Shown: one piece after another, positions 46,049-56,502 of the stretch
Numbering within the stretch: the first letter of the stretch is position 1
How the letters are laid out: each line of letters begins with the position of its first letter
Assembly: GCF_001680005.1 (NCBI RefSeq)
Contig: NC_033558.1
Location: 588,501-652,500 of the forward strand
Length of the DNA stretch: 64,000 nucleotides
Direction of reading: 5' to 3'
Source of the DNA: Plasmodium coatneyi
Lineage: Eukaryota; Apicomplexa; Aconoidasida; Haemosporida; Plasmodiidae
Translations under genes and position numbers: made by a program
Notes under the pieces: generated by a model
The model's input: only the letters and a program-made list of their open reading frames with translations
The model's database searches: none
Told to the model about the DNA's origin: nothing

Positions 46049-47674
46049 CTACGTAGTACTACCTGCCCCTCCTACGTCGTACTTGCCCCTGCTCATCCCA
46101 CTGAGCATTCGCGCAACGGAGGCGATCTGCTCAGCCAGGTATTCAACCTCCTCGGGTGTGTTGTAAAAAAAAAGCGAAACGCGTGCACAGTCGGGTATGC
46201 GCAAGAACTCCTTCAGCAGTAGGGACGCGCAGTGGTGACCAGACCGGATGCACACATTCTTGAAATCCAGGAAGGTTACAAGGTCGTAGGAGGTGAACTG
46301 GTTTGACCAGAGGGGGAGTATGGGCACTTTTTTCCCCTTCCCCTTTCGGCTGTTGTGGATGTACAGCCTGCACTGTTCGCTCTTGCTGATCACGTCTCTT
46401 TCTACCCCCCCCGGGAGCTGCACCAAGCCCTTCTGCAAATGCTGACCCAAATAATAAATGAGCATATCGTAGAGGTACATCTCGTAGCGGCACAGAAGGC
46501 TCTTATCGATCTTCTCCAAAAAGTCAATGGCGACCCCCATGGAAATGACCCCCGCGATGTTCTGCGTGCCAGTCTCGAAGAGATGGGGAGAGGGCACAAA
46601 CTCCGATTCATATTTACCAACAGTTGTTATCATGTTGCTTCCGTACAAAAGTGGTTTAAATTTGTATGAACATGTTAAGGTGTTTTTTAAGTAAATAAAA
46701 CCACAGCCCAAAGGTGCACAAAATTTATGTCCCGACGCGATTAGCACATCAGGGCAACAGTTATTTTCCTCCATCCGTTTGAGGTCATATTTTATGTGTG
46801 CAAAACTTTGAGCAGCATCTACAACGATAATTACATTTTTATTTACCTCCCTCACTTGTCTTATAATGGTAGATAATTTCTGAACATTTCCTAACACATT
46901 GGATACGTGACTTATTGAAATAACTTTGGTGTTTTTGTTGATCCTTTTTCGTAACTTCTTGATGTTAATGTAGCCGCTACTTTTTAGCGGGATGTATTTG
47001 ATTTTTCCTTTTTTTTTCCTCTTTATTTGTTCTTGCCATGGAACTATATTGGAGTGGTGTTCCAGGTAAGTCAGGTATATTTCGTCCTTCCTTTTTTGGA
47101 TTACTCGGTCCATCAACATGCTGCAGATGAGGTTCAGCCCGTGCGTCGAGCCGCTCGTGAATATAATTTCATCCTCCCTTTCGCAGTTGATGTAGTTCTT
47201 TATCTTCTTCCTGACTTGTTCGTAGCTGTTCGTCGCGTCCAGGCTCATTTTGTAAATCCCTCGGTGGATGTTGGCATTCTCGTTGGAGTAAAACTGGGTC
47301 AGTCTCTGGGGGGAAGGTGGTGAGGCAAAATGGAACGATGAGGTGAAACAGAGGTGTGTCTGCTTAGCGCCCACATTCATCAGGCTGCTTACCTCTATCA
47401 CGCAGGCCGGCTTCTGCGTCGTGGACGCACTGTCGAAGTACGCGGGACAGTTTTCCCTCTTGAAGAAGGGGAATTCCTCCCGAATTTGCTTGAAGTAATT
47501 CACAACGCCGGCATCAATGTGGGGTTTCCCATTTTCGTAGTTCAGCTTGGTCTTTCGGCGGGGGACCCTGCCTATGTACAGGTCACTCCTACCGACGTGG
47601 TAGGCGTAACATGTGTAATTCGCGACGCATAACAGCAGGCAAATCCATGCAGCAATCGAGGGCCGCATGGTCAC
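46049..47674 (-). CDS. SufS: Apicoplast cysteine desulfurase SufS
   Basis: Exon 1 47393-47674 (94 codons) and exon 2 46049-47305 (418 codons plus stop) give 512 residues. The 87-nt intron is in frame and has no stop, but removing it restores the conserved junction between the KPACVIE and QFYSNENANIHRGIYKM motifs. SufS takes sulfur from cysteine for Fe-S cluster assembly (SUF pathway) in the apicoplast. Visible family marks are the PLP-lysine motif SGHKFCAPLGCG, a VVDAAQSFAH aspartate motif, GSTHGLNL and the catalytic cysteine loop IRSGHHCAS. The N-terminus has a hydrophobic signal peptide (PSIAAWICLLLCVANYTCYA) followed by a basic transit-like region, as expected for import through the secretory route. 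The C-terminal tail (GKYDVGGAGSTT) is variable. Assignment is firm. Confidence 0.95.
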   Translation of the reverse strand: MTMRPSIAAWICLLLCVANYTCYAYHVGRSDLYIGRVPRRKTKLNYENGKPHIDAGVVNYFKQIREEFPFFKRENCPAYFDSASTTQKPACVIEVSSLMNVGAKQTHLCFTSSFHFASPPSPQRLTQFYSNENANIHRGIYKMSLDATNSYEQVRKKIKNYINCEREDEIIFTSGSTHGLNLICSMLMDRVIQKRKDEIYLTYLEHHSNIVPWQEQIKRKKKGKIKYIPLKSSGYINIKKLRKRINKNTKVISISHVSNVLGNVQKLSTIIRQVREVNKNVIIVVDAAQSFAHIKYDLKRMEENNCCPDVLIASGHKFCAPLGCGFIYLKNTLTCSYKFKPLLYGSNMITTVGKYESEFVPSPHLFETGTQNIAGVISMGVAIDFLEKIDKSLLCRYEMYLYDMLIYYLGQHLQKGLVQLPGGVERDVISKSEQCRLYIHNSRKGKGKKVPILPLWSNQFTSYDLVTFLDFKNVCIRSGHHCASLLLKEFLRIPDCARVSLFFYNTPEEVEYLAEQIASVARMLSGMSRGKYDVGGAGSTT

Positions 47675-48135
47675 ATGGGGTTATGTCACTATATTATTTT
47701 CCTTTTTTTAAAGAGTGGGCGATGAGTAATTGCGCGCCCTATTTGGCGACTGACCGATTGATCGATTAACCGATTGCCCATTTTACACAACTTTTAAAAT
47801 GATGTAGCTTTAACTGATAAGGGGTTCCCTGCGGGGAAGATGAGTATTCTCTGCTGAGAAGCTAGCCATTTGAGGATGAAAAAAAAAAAAAAAATATACC
47901 TTAACCGTTCAGGTTGTTCAGGTGATTTTCCTCCAAAATGGGCGACATTTCGTGCAGAAAAAAAAAAAAAAATTAATAAAGGAAAAGGGGGCAGGAGACA
48001 ACGCAGTGGACCATATCGGCTAACAAGCAAGGGGGCATAAAATAAAGTAAAAAAACAAAAAGTACACGCGAAAGGAATGGCACCACGATATGTGCACACG
48101 CGGAGCCTCTTCTTCTACTTCGCTACACTGCTTCA
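47675..48135. other. Intergenic, upstream of sufS
   Basis: A 460-base spacer between minus-strand genes, with short A tracts at about 47880 and 47958. It should contain the sufS promoter. No coding sequence was found. Confidence 0.6.
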
Positions 48136-50650
48136 CTACACCGAGTCGCTAAACCGCTTTGCCTCCTCCAGGCAAAACTCGAAGCTTCTAAAAAAGTAGA
48201 ATGTCCAGAAGAGCCGTACCCTTTGGCTCTTTCTGCTAATTATCTTTTTGTACGCCTGGTCGGCGCGCGCATCGAAGGGGAAGACGCGGTGAACATGGCT
48301 GATGAGCTGCGAGGCGAGGAAGTAAATGGGCGAAACATCTAACGAAAGAACAAACAAGCGCAACACTGCGACTTGGTAAGAAAAAAAAAAGAAAAAAAAA
48401 GATAGCCACTTCCAGGGCGCACGTGCAGAGAAGCTTCTCCTTTTACTTTTTTTTTTTTTTGGTTACCATATCGGGCTTTTCCTGCACACCCAGGACGCCT
48501 CGAAGGAAAGCATTTATTTCCTCCACCGATTTGCGTTCATCCGTTTCTCTGCTCATGAATCGCAGGCTGCGGCAGGTGGGAGTGTAAGTGGCACGTAAGC
48601 GGTGTACAAGTAGCATACACGTGCACTACGCACAAACCATGCCTGCAAATCGCCAGGCATACACAAATGAGGGATGTTGCCAATAGTTACCTCGTCTCGT
48701 AAAGGCCCCCCTCCGGCGAGGGTTCTCCTGGATGGTCTTCATCGAGTCCACTAGGCTCATCACACTGGGGGGGGAATATGTTGCGGTCGTACAACAGCGA
48801 GATCAGCTTGTTCTGTTTGTTCCGTTTGAACAAGAGGAGGGATTCCTGCGCGTGGGAAAGCGGCATATCCAAGTGAAGGGCGCGATACATAAAGGTAAAA
48901 GAAACGGCATGCATTAATGTGGTCCCTCCCCCTCCCCACGCGTGCACATCCAACTCACCAACGAGTGCGAGAAGGGCAACACATTCTTGGCAAAGCAAAC
49001 GTTGGAAATTCTAACAGCGTGGGAGCGGAATTTTGACAAGTACTTCTTCACGAGCGCGTCTTTTTTCTTCTCCTCGAAAGTCACGTTCCGCAGAAGGTCC
49101 TTCAGTTCGGGTGGACTCAAACAGAAAATAATTTGTTCACATTTGATGGACTTCCTTCCGAGACGCACCTGAGGTGGTGAGGCAAGAGTGGAAGGAAAAA
49201 AAAGAGGGGTAGGGGAGGATTAGCACGCTCCATTTTGAACAGCTCATGTAGTGGTCTCCCTTCACATAAGGGAAGAACCAACTAAGGCGCGACGATCAAA
49301 GGGGCCTACCTTCACCCCACGGCGCATGCACCTTATTTGTAGGTCTCCCCTCGGAGTTATCACTTGGACGTTGCTGCATAATTCTAGGTGGTCCCGGAGT
49401 TTGCTAAAGGGGGAAGTGAACGGTAGAAGATGGATGTTATTCCACCCGGGCGGAAAAACTAAGTCTGTGTGCGGGGGGACACTCTCACGAAGGGCACACT
49501 AACACTTGTAGTTGATCCTCTGTCCTAGTTGACCAACACGATGTGGAGGTGCCCACCGGATGAATGGTCTGCTTACTTCACCAGGGTGATGTTCCCCTTT
49601 GCGAATTTTCCGATCTTCTTTTTTTGGGCAAAGATGGGGGAACTACCTTTTTTGGCGATTGTGCGTAGGGCCTTGATGAGGGATTTCTCTTTCCCCATGC
49701 GGTCCATAAAGTTAGGGAAATGGGAACTGCACAAATGGAAGTGGTACAAATGGAGGCGGCACGAATAATCGTAGCTTGAGCGGGGCGAGGAATGCAGTGC
49801 TGACTAAGCACTTCCCCCAATCAGCGCACCTACCGCATTAACACATCCCGGGGAGAGTACCCAAAATAGTGGAAGCAGTATGGACGAATCACACTTTCGA
49901 ATAAGTTAGCGTCGAAGCGTTTCGATAAGAATGAGTCCATTCGCTCGTCCTTAGGGTTAGGAATGGATGATCCGAAGAGGTGGTCCTTCAAAAGGTAGAA
50001 CAGAATCTTAAGGATAAACTTATTGACTCGGTAGATACGTCCAAATTCATCCAAGTAGGAAAGGTTGTTTGCGTACGGGTTGCTCAAAATAACTGCACAG
50101 GGGAAAAGTGGTGATGTGGGGAGCTATAACATTAGCACAGTTAGTATTAGTGGGCATGATTGGCCAACATATGTGAGCAACTATATTTGTGGATTAACAG
50201 AAGGTGCGCCACAACTTCTTTACTCTGCGATGGAGACTTACCTTCATCCTCTGCAGTCACCCATCGAAGCAGTTCATTGAAACGAGATGCGGGCCCACCA
50301 AGGGGGAAGGTATAGTGCCTCCCCACTTCGATTACGTTGTGGTTAAAATACGCGGAGTCAATGAGGCTGCATTTCCTTTTAACGTTTAGCAGTTTAACGT
50401 GGTGTTTATTTTTGGACAGATATAGGGCTAGACAGAGGGAGTCCACGCCGCCGCCTACAATGCTGCTCAGGTAGGGGGAAAAACACGAGCATCACTAGAC
50501 AGTGTAGGTTGAACGTACGTAGGCATGTGCCTTCTAACTGTACAAGCACGAGAGCACATCCTCCTGCCAGTGCATACGTCTCATTTGAGCTAACCATATA
50601 GATTTACTAGCCTTGGCCATTAGCCGGGCGCGCCCAGGGGACGACGCCAT
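48136..50650 (-). CDS. Protoporphyrinogen oxidase-like FAD protein, nine exons
   Basis: Exons 50595-50650, 50242-50465, 49834-50092, 49577-49726, 49310-49403, 48959-49168, 48691-48845, 48467-48566 and 48136-48306. Phases close at every junction, giving 472 residues (human PPOX 477). The Rossmann motif IVGGGVDSLCLALYLS, the VIEVGRHYTFPLGG segment, DERMDSFLSKRF and LFESVIRPYCFHYFGYSPRD line up in order with PPOX. So do the later IIFCLSPPELKDLL and LISLLYDRNIFPP segments. PPOX oxidises protoporphyrinogen IX in haem synthesis. The usual E-x-R-x-GG motif after the first glycine motif is not evident. The C-terminal FAD-binding stretch reads RLFWTFYFFRSFEFCLEEA, without the expected glycines. It may be a diverged PPOX paralogue with altered activity. 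Family confidence is good; catalytic role is uncertain. Confidence 0.78.
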
Positions 50651-50855
50651 CGGGGAGGGGAAGCAAAACGGTCTACAGAGAACAAAGGGGACGGGTTGTG
50701 GTTAATGGTGTCACAACAGTAAAAAGGGTACCTACTTGGGTGAACATCCAACGAGGTGTAATCGCACTGGTGGTGTGGAAGTAGAAAATAAAAAAAAATA
50801 TATATTCTGACCAGCTAGGAAAACTGCTTTCCCTTTTTCCACACCGATTGCGTCA

Positions 50856-51835
50856 TTAAAACTCCAGCTCGCCTTGCAAACTGCGGAAGAACATCTCCTT
50901 GCCTTCCACCTGCCGAAAGGGTGGGTTTTTATAAGGGATGGGTAAGTGCGGCTGGCCGCGAAAGCCGCTCGTGCCAGGAACCATCTAGAGGGAGTCACTC
51001 CGATGGAGGGAAAAAGAAAACGCGTCACACCTTCATCAGTCCTCCCTTAAGCTTTATCTTCCAATTGCTACTTGCGTTTCTGCGTCCACACGGCTTCGTT
51101 ATCTACAGGAGGGGGAAAAATAAAATAAAATAAAAAAGAAGAGTTAACCAGATGGGGAGACTCCATCAGGGTTATCGTTACAGCAGCTCGGTTGCACACA
51201 CGCGCGTCCTCCCCCACTGGCAGGACTGACCTTGTCACAAATTCCCACGATCACGTTGGATGTCGGGGGGTCCACGTCACTCAGGTCGCTTATGGAGATT
51301 TCGTCTAGCTCGTTCAGTTCGTCTGAAGGGGGGAAGCAGTCAACATAGGGGTCAGTACGTGATCTCCTATCAAAGTGAAATGAGCATATGCGTTAATGCA
51401 CATCCGTGTGATAGCTGAAATGTATCTCGAAGGGGTCCTACCCGCCTCGTCATCCTGGACGTGCTCTTCCAACTCTACTATTTCCTTCTCCTCTACTTCG
51501 GCGTCTTCAAATTCGTCGTCCTCAAAGTCGTCTGCAATAAGTGGAAAGAACGATCATGAGGGGATGGGGGGAGCAACAGCTAAGCAACAGACCGACCGAG
51601 CAACAGTGCATCCGCCACACTTACCGGTAACGTTGGGCGCACCTTTCTGCTGGGGCACGCCGGATTGGTTAGAGCCCCTCTCCGTAACCTGGAGCTTCCT
51701 CTCATATATCTTCAGCCACCTTAATTTTATGGCTTCCAAAATTCGTGTGTTGTAGAACTGGCTGCACTTTTCGATGGTCCCGTCGATTATCTTCCTGTGC
51801 ACTTCCTCCAGTTCGGAGTCTTTCAGCAGGGACAT
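50856..51835 (-). CDS. Transcription factor IIA large (alpha/beta) subunit
   Basis: Exons 51625-51835, 51442-51531, 51231-51322, 51031-51102 and 50856-50909. Phases close, giving only 172 residues. The N-terminal helical segment (EEVHRKIIDGTIEKCSQFY...) matches the TFIIA alpha four-helix-bundle part. The middle is a short acidic linker (DDFEDDEFEDAEVEEKEIVE). The end has NVIVGICDK, then WKIKLKGGLMKVEGKEMFF and LEF, matching the TFIIA beta barrel strands (family pattern: NVVVCQYDK ... WKFHLKDGIM ... DYIF ... EW). It stabilises TBP on promoters in the nucleus together with the gamma subunit. The long low-complexity linker of animal TFIIA is nearly absent. Located just upstream of the PPO-like gene on the same strand, 205 bases apart. 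Confidence 0.87.
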
Positions 51836-52876
51836 TTTCGCTCTCGGGGATGAGCGGCAAGGTGATGAAGTAGCTACGCGGTTGATCAGCAACCAATCCG
51901 TTAGAAAACCCAGCTGCACGTGCAATTGTGTAGCCCCCCTGTACGTTCCTTCGATGGGCCAGCTACCTTCTCCCCAAATGAATGGTTTAAAAAAAAAAAT
52001 AAATGAAGATCAACCACGTTGTTTTAAGTTCGACCAGCGATTACTCTCGTGGGCACCAAAATTTATCAAGTCCTGTGCCGTGGAAACGTCGAACGTGAGA
52101 AGGAGACCCACATAGTGACCCAGTCAGTATTCCAGTGCCTTTCAAAAAAAAAAAAAAAAAAAAAGTGCAGAGCAGAGAAACCGATTGGGCAGTGTCATTA
52201 AGGGGGGTTTACCTTATTTGAATTTTCTTCAGGCAAGGGTGCACCCTCCAAAAAAAAAATGCAATAAAATAAGAACAAACAAGCTATGCCGTCAAACCAA
52301 TTAAGCCGATAGGACGAATAACCACCTCGTGTTCCCTTCCCCCCCCACCGTCAAAATACAACTGCACATTCAACCGGACAAGCCAATAATATATCGCCCT
52401 GGAAATTAAAATTTTTTTTTTTTTTTTTTTTAAATGTGACATAATACAAAGTTAGTGGCTAAAGATGTTCATTTGGAAAAAAAAAAAAAAAAAAAAAAAA
52501 AATTCAGAGGTATATCTCTCGCAGGTGTGTAAAAAAAGAGAAAGATGAAATAGCTGTACATCTGAAAATGTGCGAGTATGTAGTGTGGGCGAGGTGCACT
52601 TTGTGACCTGTTTGGCAGACCCGTTCGTCCTGAATGGTGAGCCCCCCACGTGGGAGGTCGTTCAACGGTTGGTGACCAACCTGCCGTTGCACACCCTTAA
52701 GGAGGGGACGTTGCGCACTTGCGTATTGGGGCATTTCCCAAGTGGCCCCTTCCTCAGACGTGGGGCGTGTGCATCCTGACCTCACGCAAGGGGAGGTTCT
52801 CGGGTCAGGTAAACATGGTGGTGGGTACAGGGAAGGTGCAGTTCATTCCACTCTCTTCCGGTGTTGCCATTCCTGC
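51836..52876. other. Intergenic, upstream of TFIIA
   Basis: A 1-kb spacer with several poly-A/T tracts (about 52145-52163, 52411-52430, 52478-52501). Short overlapping frames on both strands (about 52504-52785) have no recognisable content and no splice support. Confidence 0.55.
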
Positions 52877-54561
52877 TCAGGTGAAGATCTCCTCGTAGTT
52901 GGTGTTGTCCACCACGTTGGTTAGGAAAGAGTAGGTGATGGTGTCGCAGATGAAGTTGTTGTTGTTGCTATTTCGAAGAAGCTGGAACATTTGTCGGTTA
53001 ATAATTTCGTTCCTGCGGGTGGGGGAAAAAAGGGGGAATATGGTGAATTAGCTGCTCCACAATAAAGCTCAAGCACATGTGGACGTGTTGGAAGAAGCAC
53101 GCTTGGGTACGCCATTAATGGGTGTACTAACTTAAGCAGGTCCTTCGAGATGGACAGGAGAGCCGACTTGGGCTGCAGCGAGCAATTATTGTTCTTTAGG
53201 AAAAGCATGTAGTTGTAGTCCAGGAAGCAGGTATCCTTATTGTCGATGTTAACGTAGGTGCACTTTTTGTAGCTGTTGCATTTGTTCTCATCGTTGGACA
53301 TGGTGTAACACTCGACCTTGTCCTCTCCGTTCATTTTTATGTCGTCCAGGATCTTCTTCGAAAGCTCTTCCTCATTCATGGTAAAAATATCTTCCTTCAC
53401 ATTATTCACTTCGTCTGACGCTAGCGAGTCGGAAGAATTAGATGCATCTTTCGTAGGGTCATGTTCTCTGATCCCTTTTGTTGAATCCGTTTGTATGTTA
53501 TTCACTGGACCTGATATGTCGTCTAAAATGGAGTCCGAATAGTTCATCATATCCTCTAGGAGGTCTTTATTCTTTTCCGTGTCCAGTTGGTTGACCTCGC
53601 TAGGTACATGCATTTTTATTTCCTGTTCTATTTTTTGCTTATTTAACTCTTCTTCACTGAATGGAGAGTTGGTTCCCTGTGTGATTTCCTCCAACACGTA
53701 CACGTTGTCTCCGTCGGTAAGGATGATCTTCTGCTTTTCTTCGTCTCCATCTACGGTTCGGGTGAACAAACCTTCTATGTCAGCCTGGTCAGCTCCACCT
53801 TGGGTGGCACCTTCCGTGGCGCTTTTCACGGCATCCAGGTTCATCACCAAATCGTCTCTACCATCCGCAGAACCGTCTACCCTTCCGTCGTGCAGCTTGA
53901 TCTCCTTCTCATCGCTCAGGCCACTGGCAGGGATGGCAGAATTGACCGAATCGGTCGTGTTGGTCGGGTCGACCGAATTGGCAGCACTCCCTTCGGTTGC
54001 CTTCGCCACGGACGGATCCACCTCCTTGGCCTTCATCACCTTTTCGCAAAAGAAGGGGGAGCAGCTCTCCTCCAACTCGATCTGGAATTCAGTATTCCCT
54101 GATTTGTCGGCACTTAGGTTGTCCAAAAAGGATACAGTACTGTTGTTTACAACGTCTATTATAAATTTGCTGTAAAGGTCCGACAGGACTTGTTTCTTAA
54201 TAAATTCTTTGTTCTCCTCGACGAAGGAATCTCCCAAGATGCCCTCCCCCAGGATACCATCCCCTAGGAGGGAGTCTCCTTGGAAGGGATTACTCTTTCC
54301 GTTGACTCCTTCCCCTGAATTAGTGCCCTTCAAAAATTCCTTTAACGATTCAGTAAACTGTGTGTCGTTATCCAACATGATGTTTGGGGAAGCTTGGTTG
54401 GATACATTCTTGGTGGGCGCCGCCGAATTGGGTGATCCCTTCAGTGAATCGGTGGTAGGGGGCACTTCATTGGCATAGAGCTGCAGGGTGCTAACTTCGT
54501 TTTTCTGTAGCAGCAGGGGGAGCGCTGCTGCGAGGAACACACTAATTCCTGCGCCTCTCAT
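52877..54561 (-). CDS. Conserved secreted acidic Plasmodium protein
   Basis: Exon 1 53132-54561 and exon 2 52877-53012 (phase closes) give 521 residues. The N-terminus (MRGAGISVFLAAALPLLLQ) is a clear signal peptide. The rest is very acidic and rich in Asp, Asn, Ser and Thr. It has a small Gly-Leu-Asp repeat (LLGDGILGEGILGDSF) near residues 95-115. A cysteine-containing C-terminal part follows (ECYTMSNDENKCNSYKKCTY, then TCFLDYNY and NNCSLQ). It ends YEEIFT without a membrane anchor or ER retention signal, so it is probably secreted to the parasitophorous vacuole or an organelle. I do not recognise it. The C-terminal Cys cluster is the likely conserved domain. An unspliced reading would run on past the true donor (GTTAGT at 53131). 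Confidence 0.82.
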
Positions 54562-54741
54562 TTTGGCTGCTTTGGATGGTTGGGGGAGGTTTACTACTCT
54601 TTCCTTAGGAGGTGTGCCCCTTTCTGTACGTACACCTTAACAACTTGCCTTTCTCTTCTTCTTCTTTTTCCGCTACTTCCCTAGCGGCAACTTATATGTG
54701 CGTCACGTGACAATTGCAATGGCGATAGGGTTACCAAGGAG

Positions 54742-54775
<34 letters not shown>

Positions 54776-56502
54776 TAAGTTATCTTCCAATTTGAATCCT
54801 CGCTCAGAAGAAGGATGTTTTTCTCAACGCTTCGTATGCAAAACTCGCGTGTACGAAGGAATCCTCTTGTTGGAGGTTACGCGAGGAGATAAAATAAAAG
54901 GCTGCCTACACAGAGGGGGCTACTACACAAAGGGGTAAGCACACAGAAGTAAAAATTTATTAACCATGGGGGTGACAAAATGAACAATCACAATTTGTTG
55001 CGAAAGGTTAAAATGGGTGTTCCTTCTTGTGCCTATTCTGTGATGCATATAAGCAGAGTGAAAAAAAAAAAAAAAAAAAAAAAAGCATATATTTTTCACA
55101 AGTTGCTAGTAGCACTTGGTGTTCACTTTTTACGGGTGCGTGCGGGGAGCTTTCCCTTCGCCCGTAAGTGGATGTGCCAAAGAGTAGCCCCGGGGGGCGT
55201 GCTCGGGTTAAGCACGTGCGTTGGCTAAGCATGCTCCGCACAACCACACGGTGAAGCGTGTACGAGCCTCCACACATAAGCATACGAGGGCTTGCCACCA
55301 CGATTTAATCGTAGGCGAATCGAGTCGGGTAACACCCTTCGCATCTGCGCGTTTTTGCTTTTTTTTTTTTTTTTTTCTTTTTTTGCTTCCCGAGTGAGGC
55401 CCTTACGCTCTCCGCGAAGCCTTCCCAGGGTGTGTACTACCTGTGAAAGCTGTTCAGAGGAGTAAAAGTATTCCCTCTTTTGTGGCTCATGTGATTGGGG
55501 AGATGGTCGGCTCGGCCACTTCCACTAGGCGGGGTAACCCCACCTGTGCCGCGCGAAGATACCGCCCCATTCCGGTTTGCCCACTCGGAGAATACGCACT
55601 CTTGCCGATTTGTTGCATCGCGGGGGAAGGCACCCACCTTGGCGCAAAAAAAAAAAAAAAAAAAAAAAAAAGCGAAACCAAATGCGAAGTAAAGCGAAAA
55701 CAGTTCGTCCCTCACCCTTTCCGTAACCAATTCACATCGCTCTTCCCATTTCACTTTTTTTTTTTTTTTTTTTTTTTTTTCCATCCTACCATACTATGTC
55801 CTCATAGTGGTAGTAGCCCCCCTCAAGTGACGCACACACTCATCGTTAGCAAATCAAATTGGTGTTAAGCTTGACAGACGTAACCACATTGCATGTGCTT
55901 CTCCCCCGTATTGAAACAAAATGATACCCTGTTAACCACCCCCTCTGGCCAAAATGAGAAACAAAAGAAAAAAAGGGAAACAACCGAAAAAAGTTATCTC
56001 GCCCTTGTATGTCGAACGAGGTACCACTGGCGAGGGTTCCATTTTAACATTGAGATGGTTCAGTACCGCTTCAAGCGAGGGGGAGTGACAAACACAGCGG
56101 ACAGCTGCAAACAGGGGGAGACACCTCATGTGGGAAATTTCCCAGTGGTGCACATATATATGTACATTTATTTTATTTTATTTTTTTGGATGGATGACGG
56201 GAACCTCACCCGGGCTGCCATTCGTCATCGCTCAAAAAAAAAGGAGCGGAGTTAGAAAGGGTCATACAAATTCGACGCGCAAACGAGAAATACATTAAGA
56301 CAAATAAAAAAACAAATAGGGTGGGGCTCACATGGGGGAACCCCTATGTGAATTCGTCACAATTGTGTATGACGATGTGTTGCGGTATTTAAAAAAAAAA
56401 AAATTTTTAAATGAAAAAAGAAAAAAAGGGCACACGAGGGACATACCACAGCTGTACCCCATCGACGCGCTATTATCTTGTTCACCTTGTCTGTTACGTT
56501 CA
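54562..56502. other. Intergenic, secreted protein promoter / PDCD2 3' flank
   Basis: A 1.9-kb spacer with long A and T tracts (about 54747-54774, 55061-55084, 55647-55670 and 55757-55780). Frames across it change strand at these tracts and carry no family signature. No gene could be supported. Confidence 0.55.
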
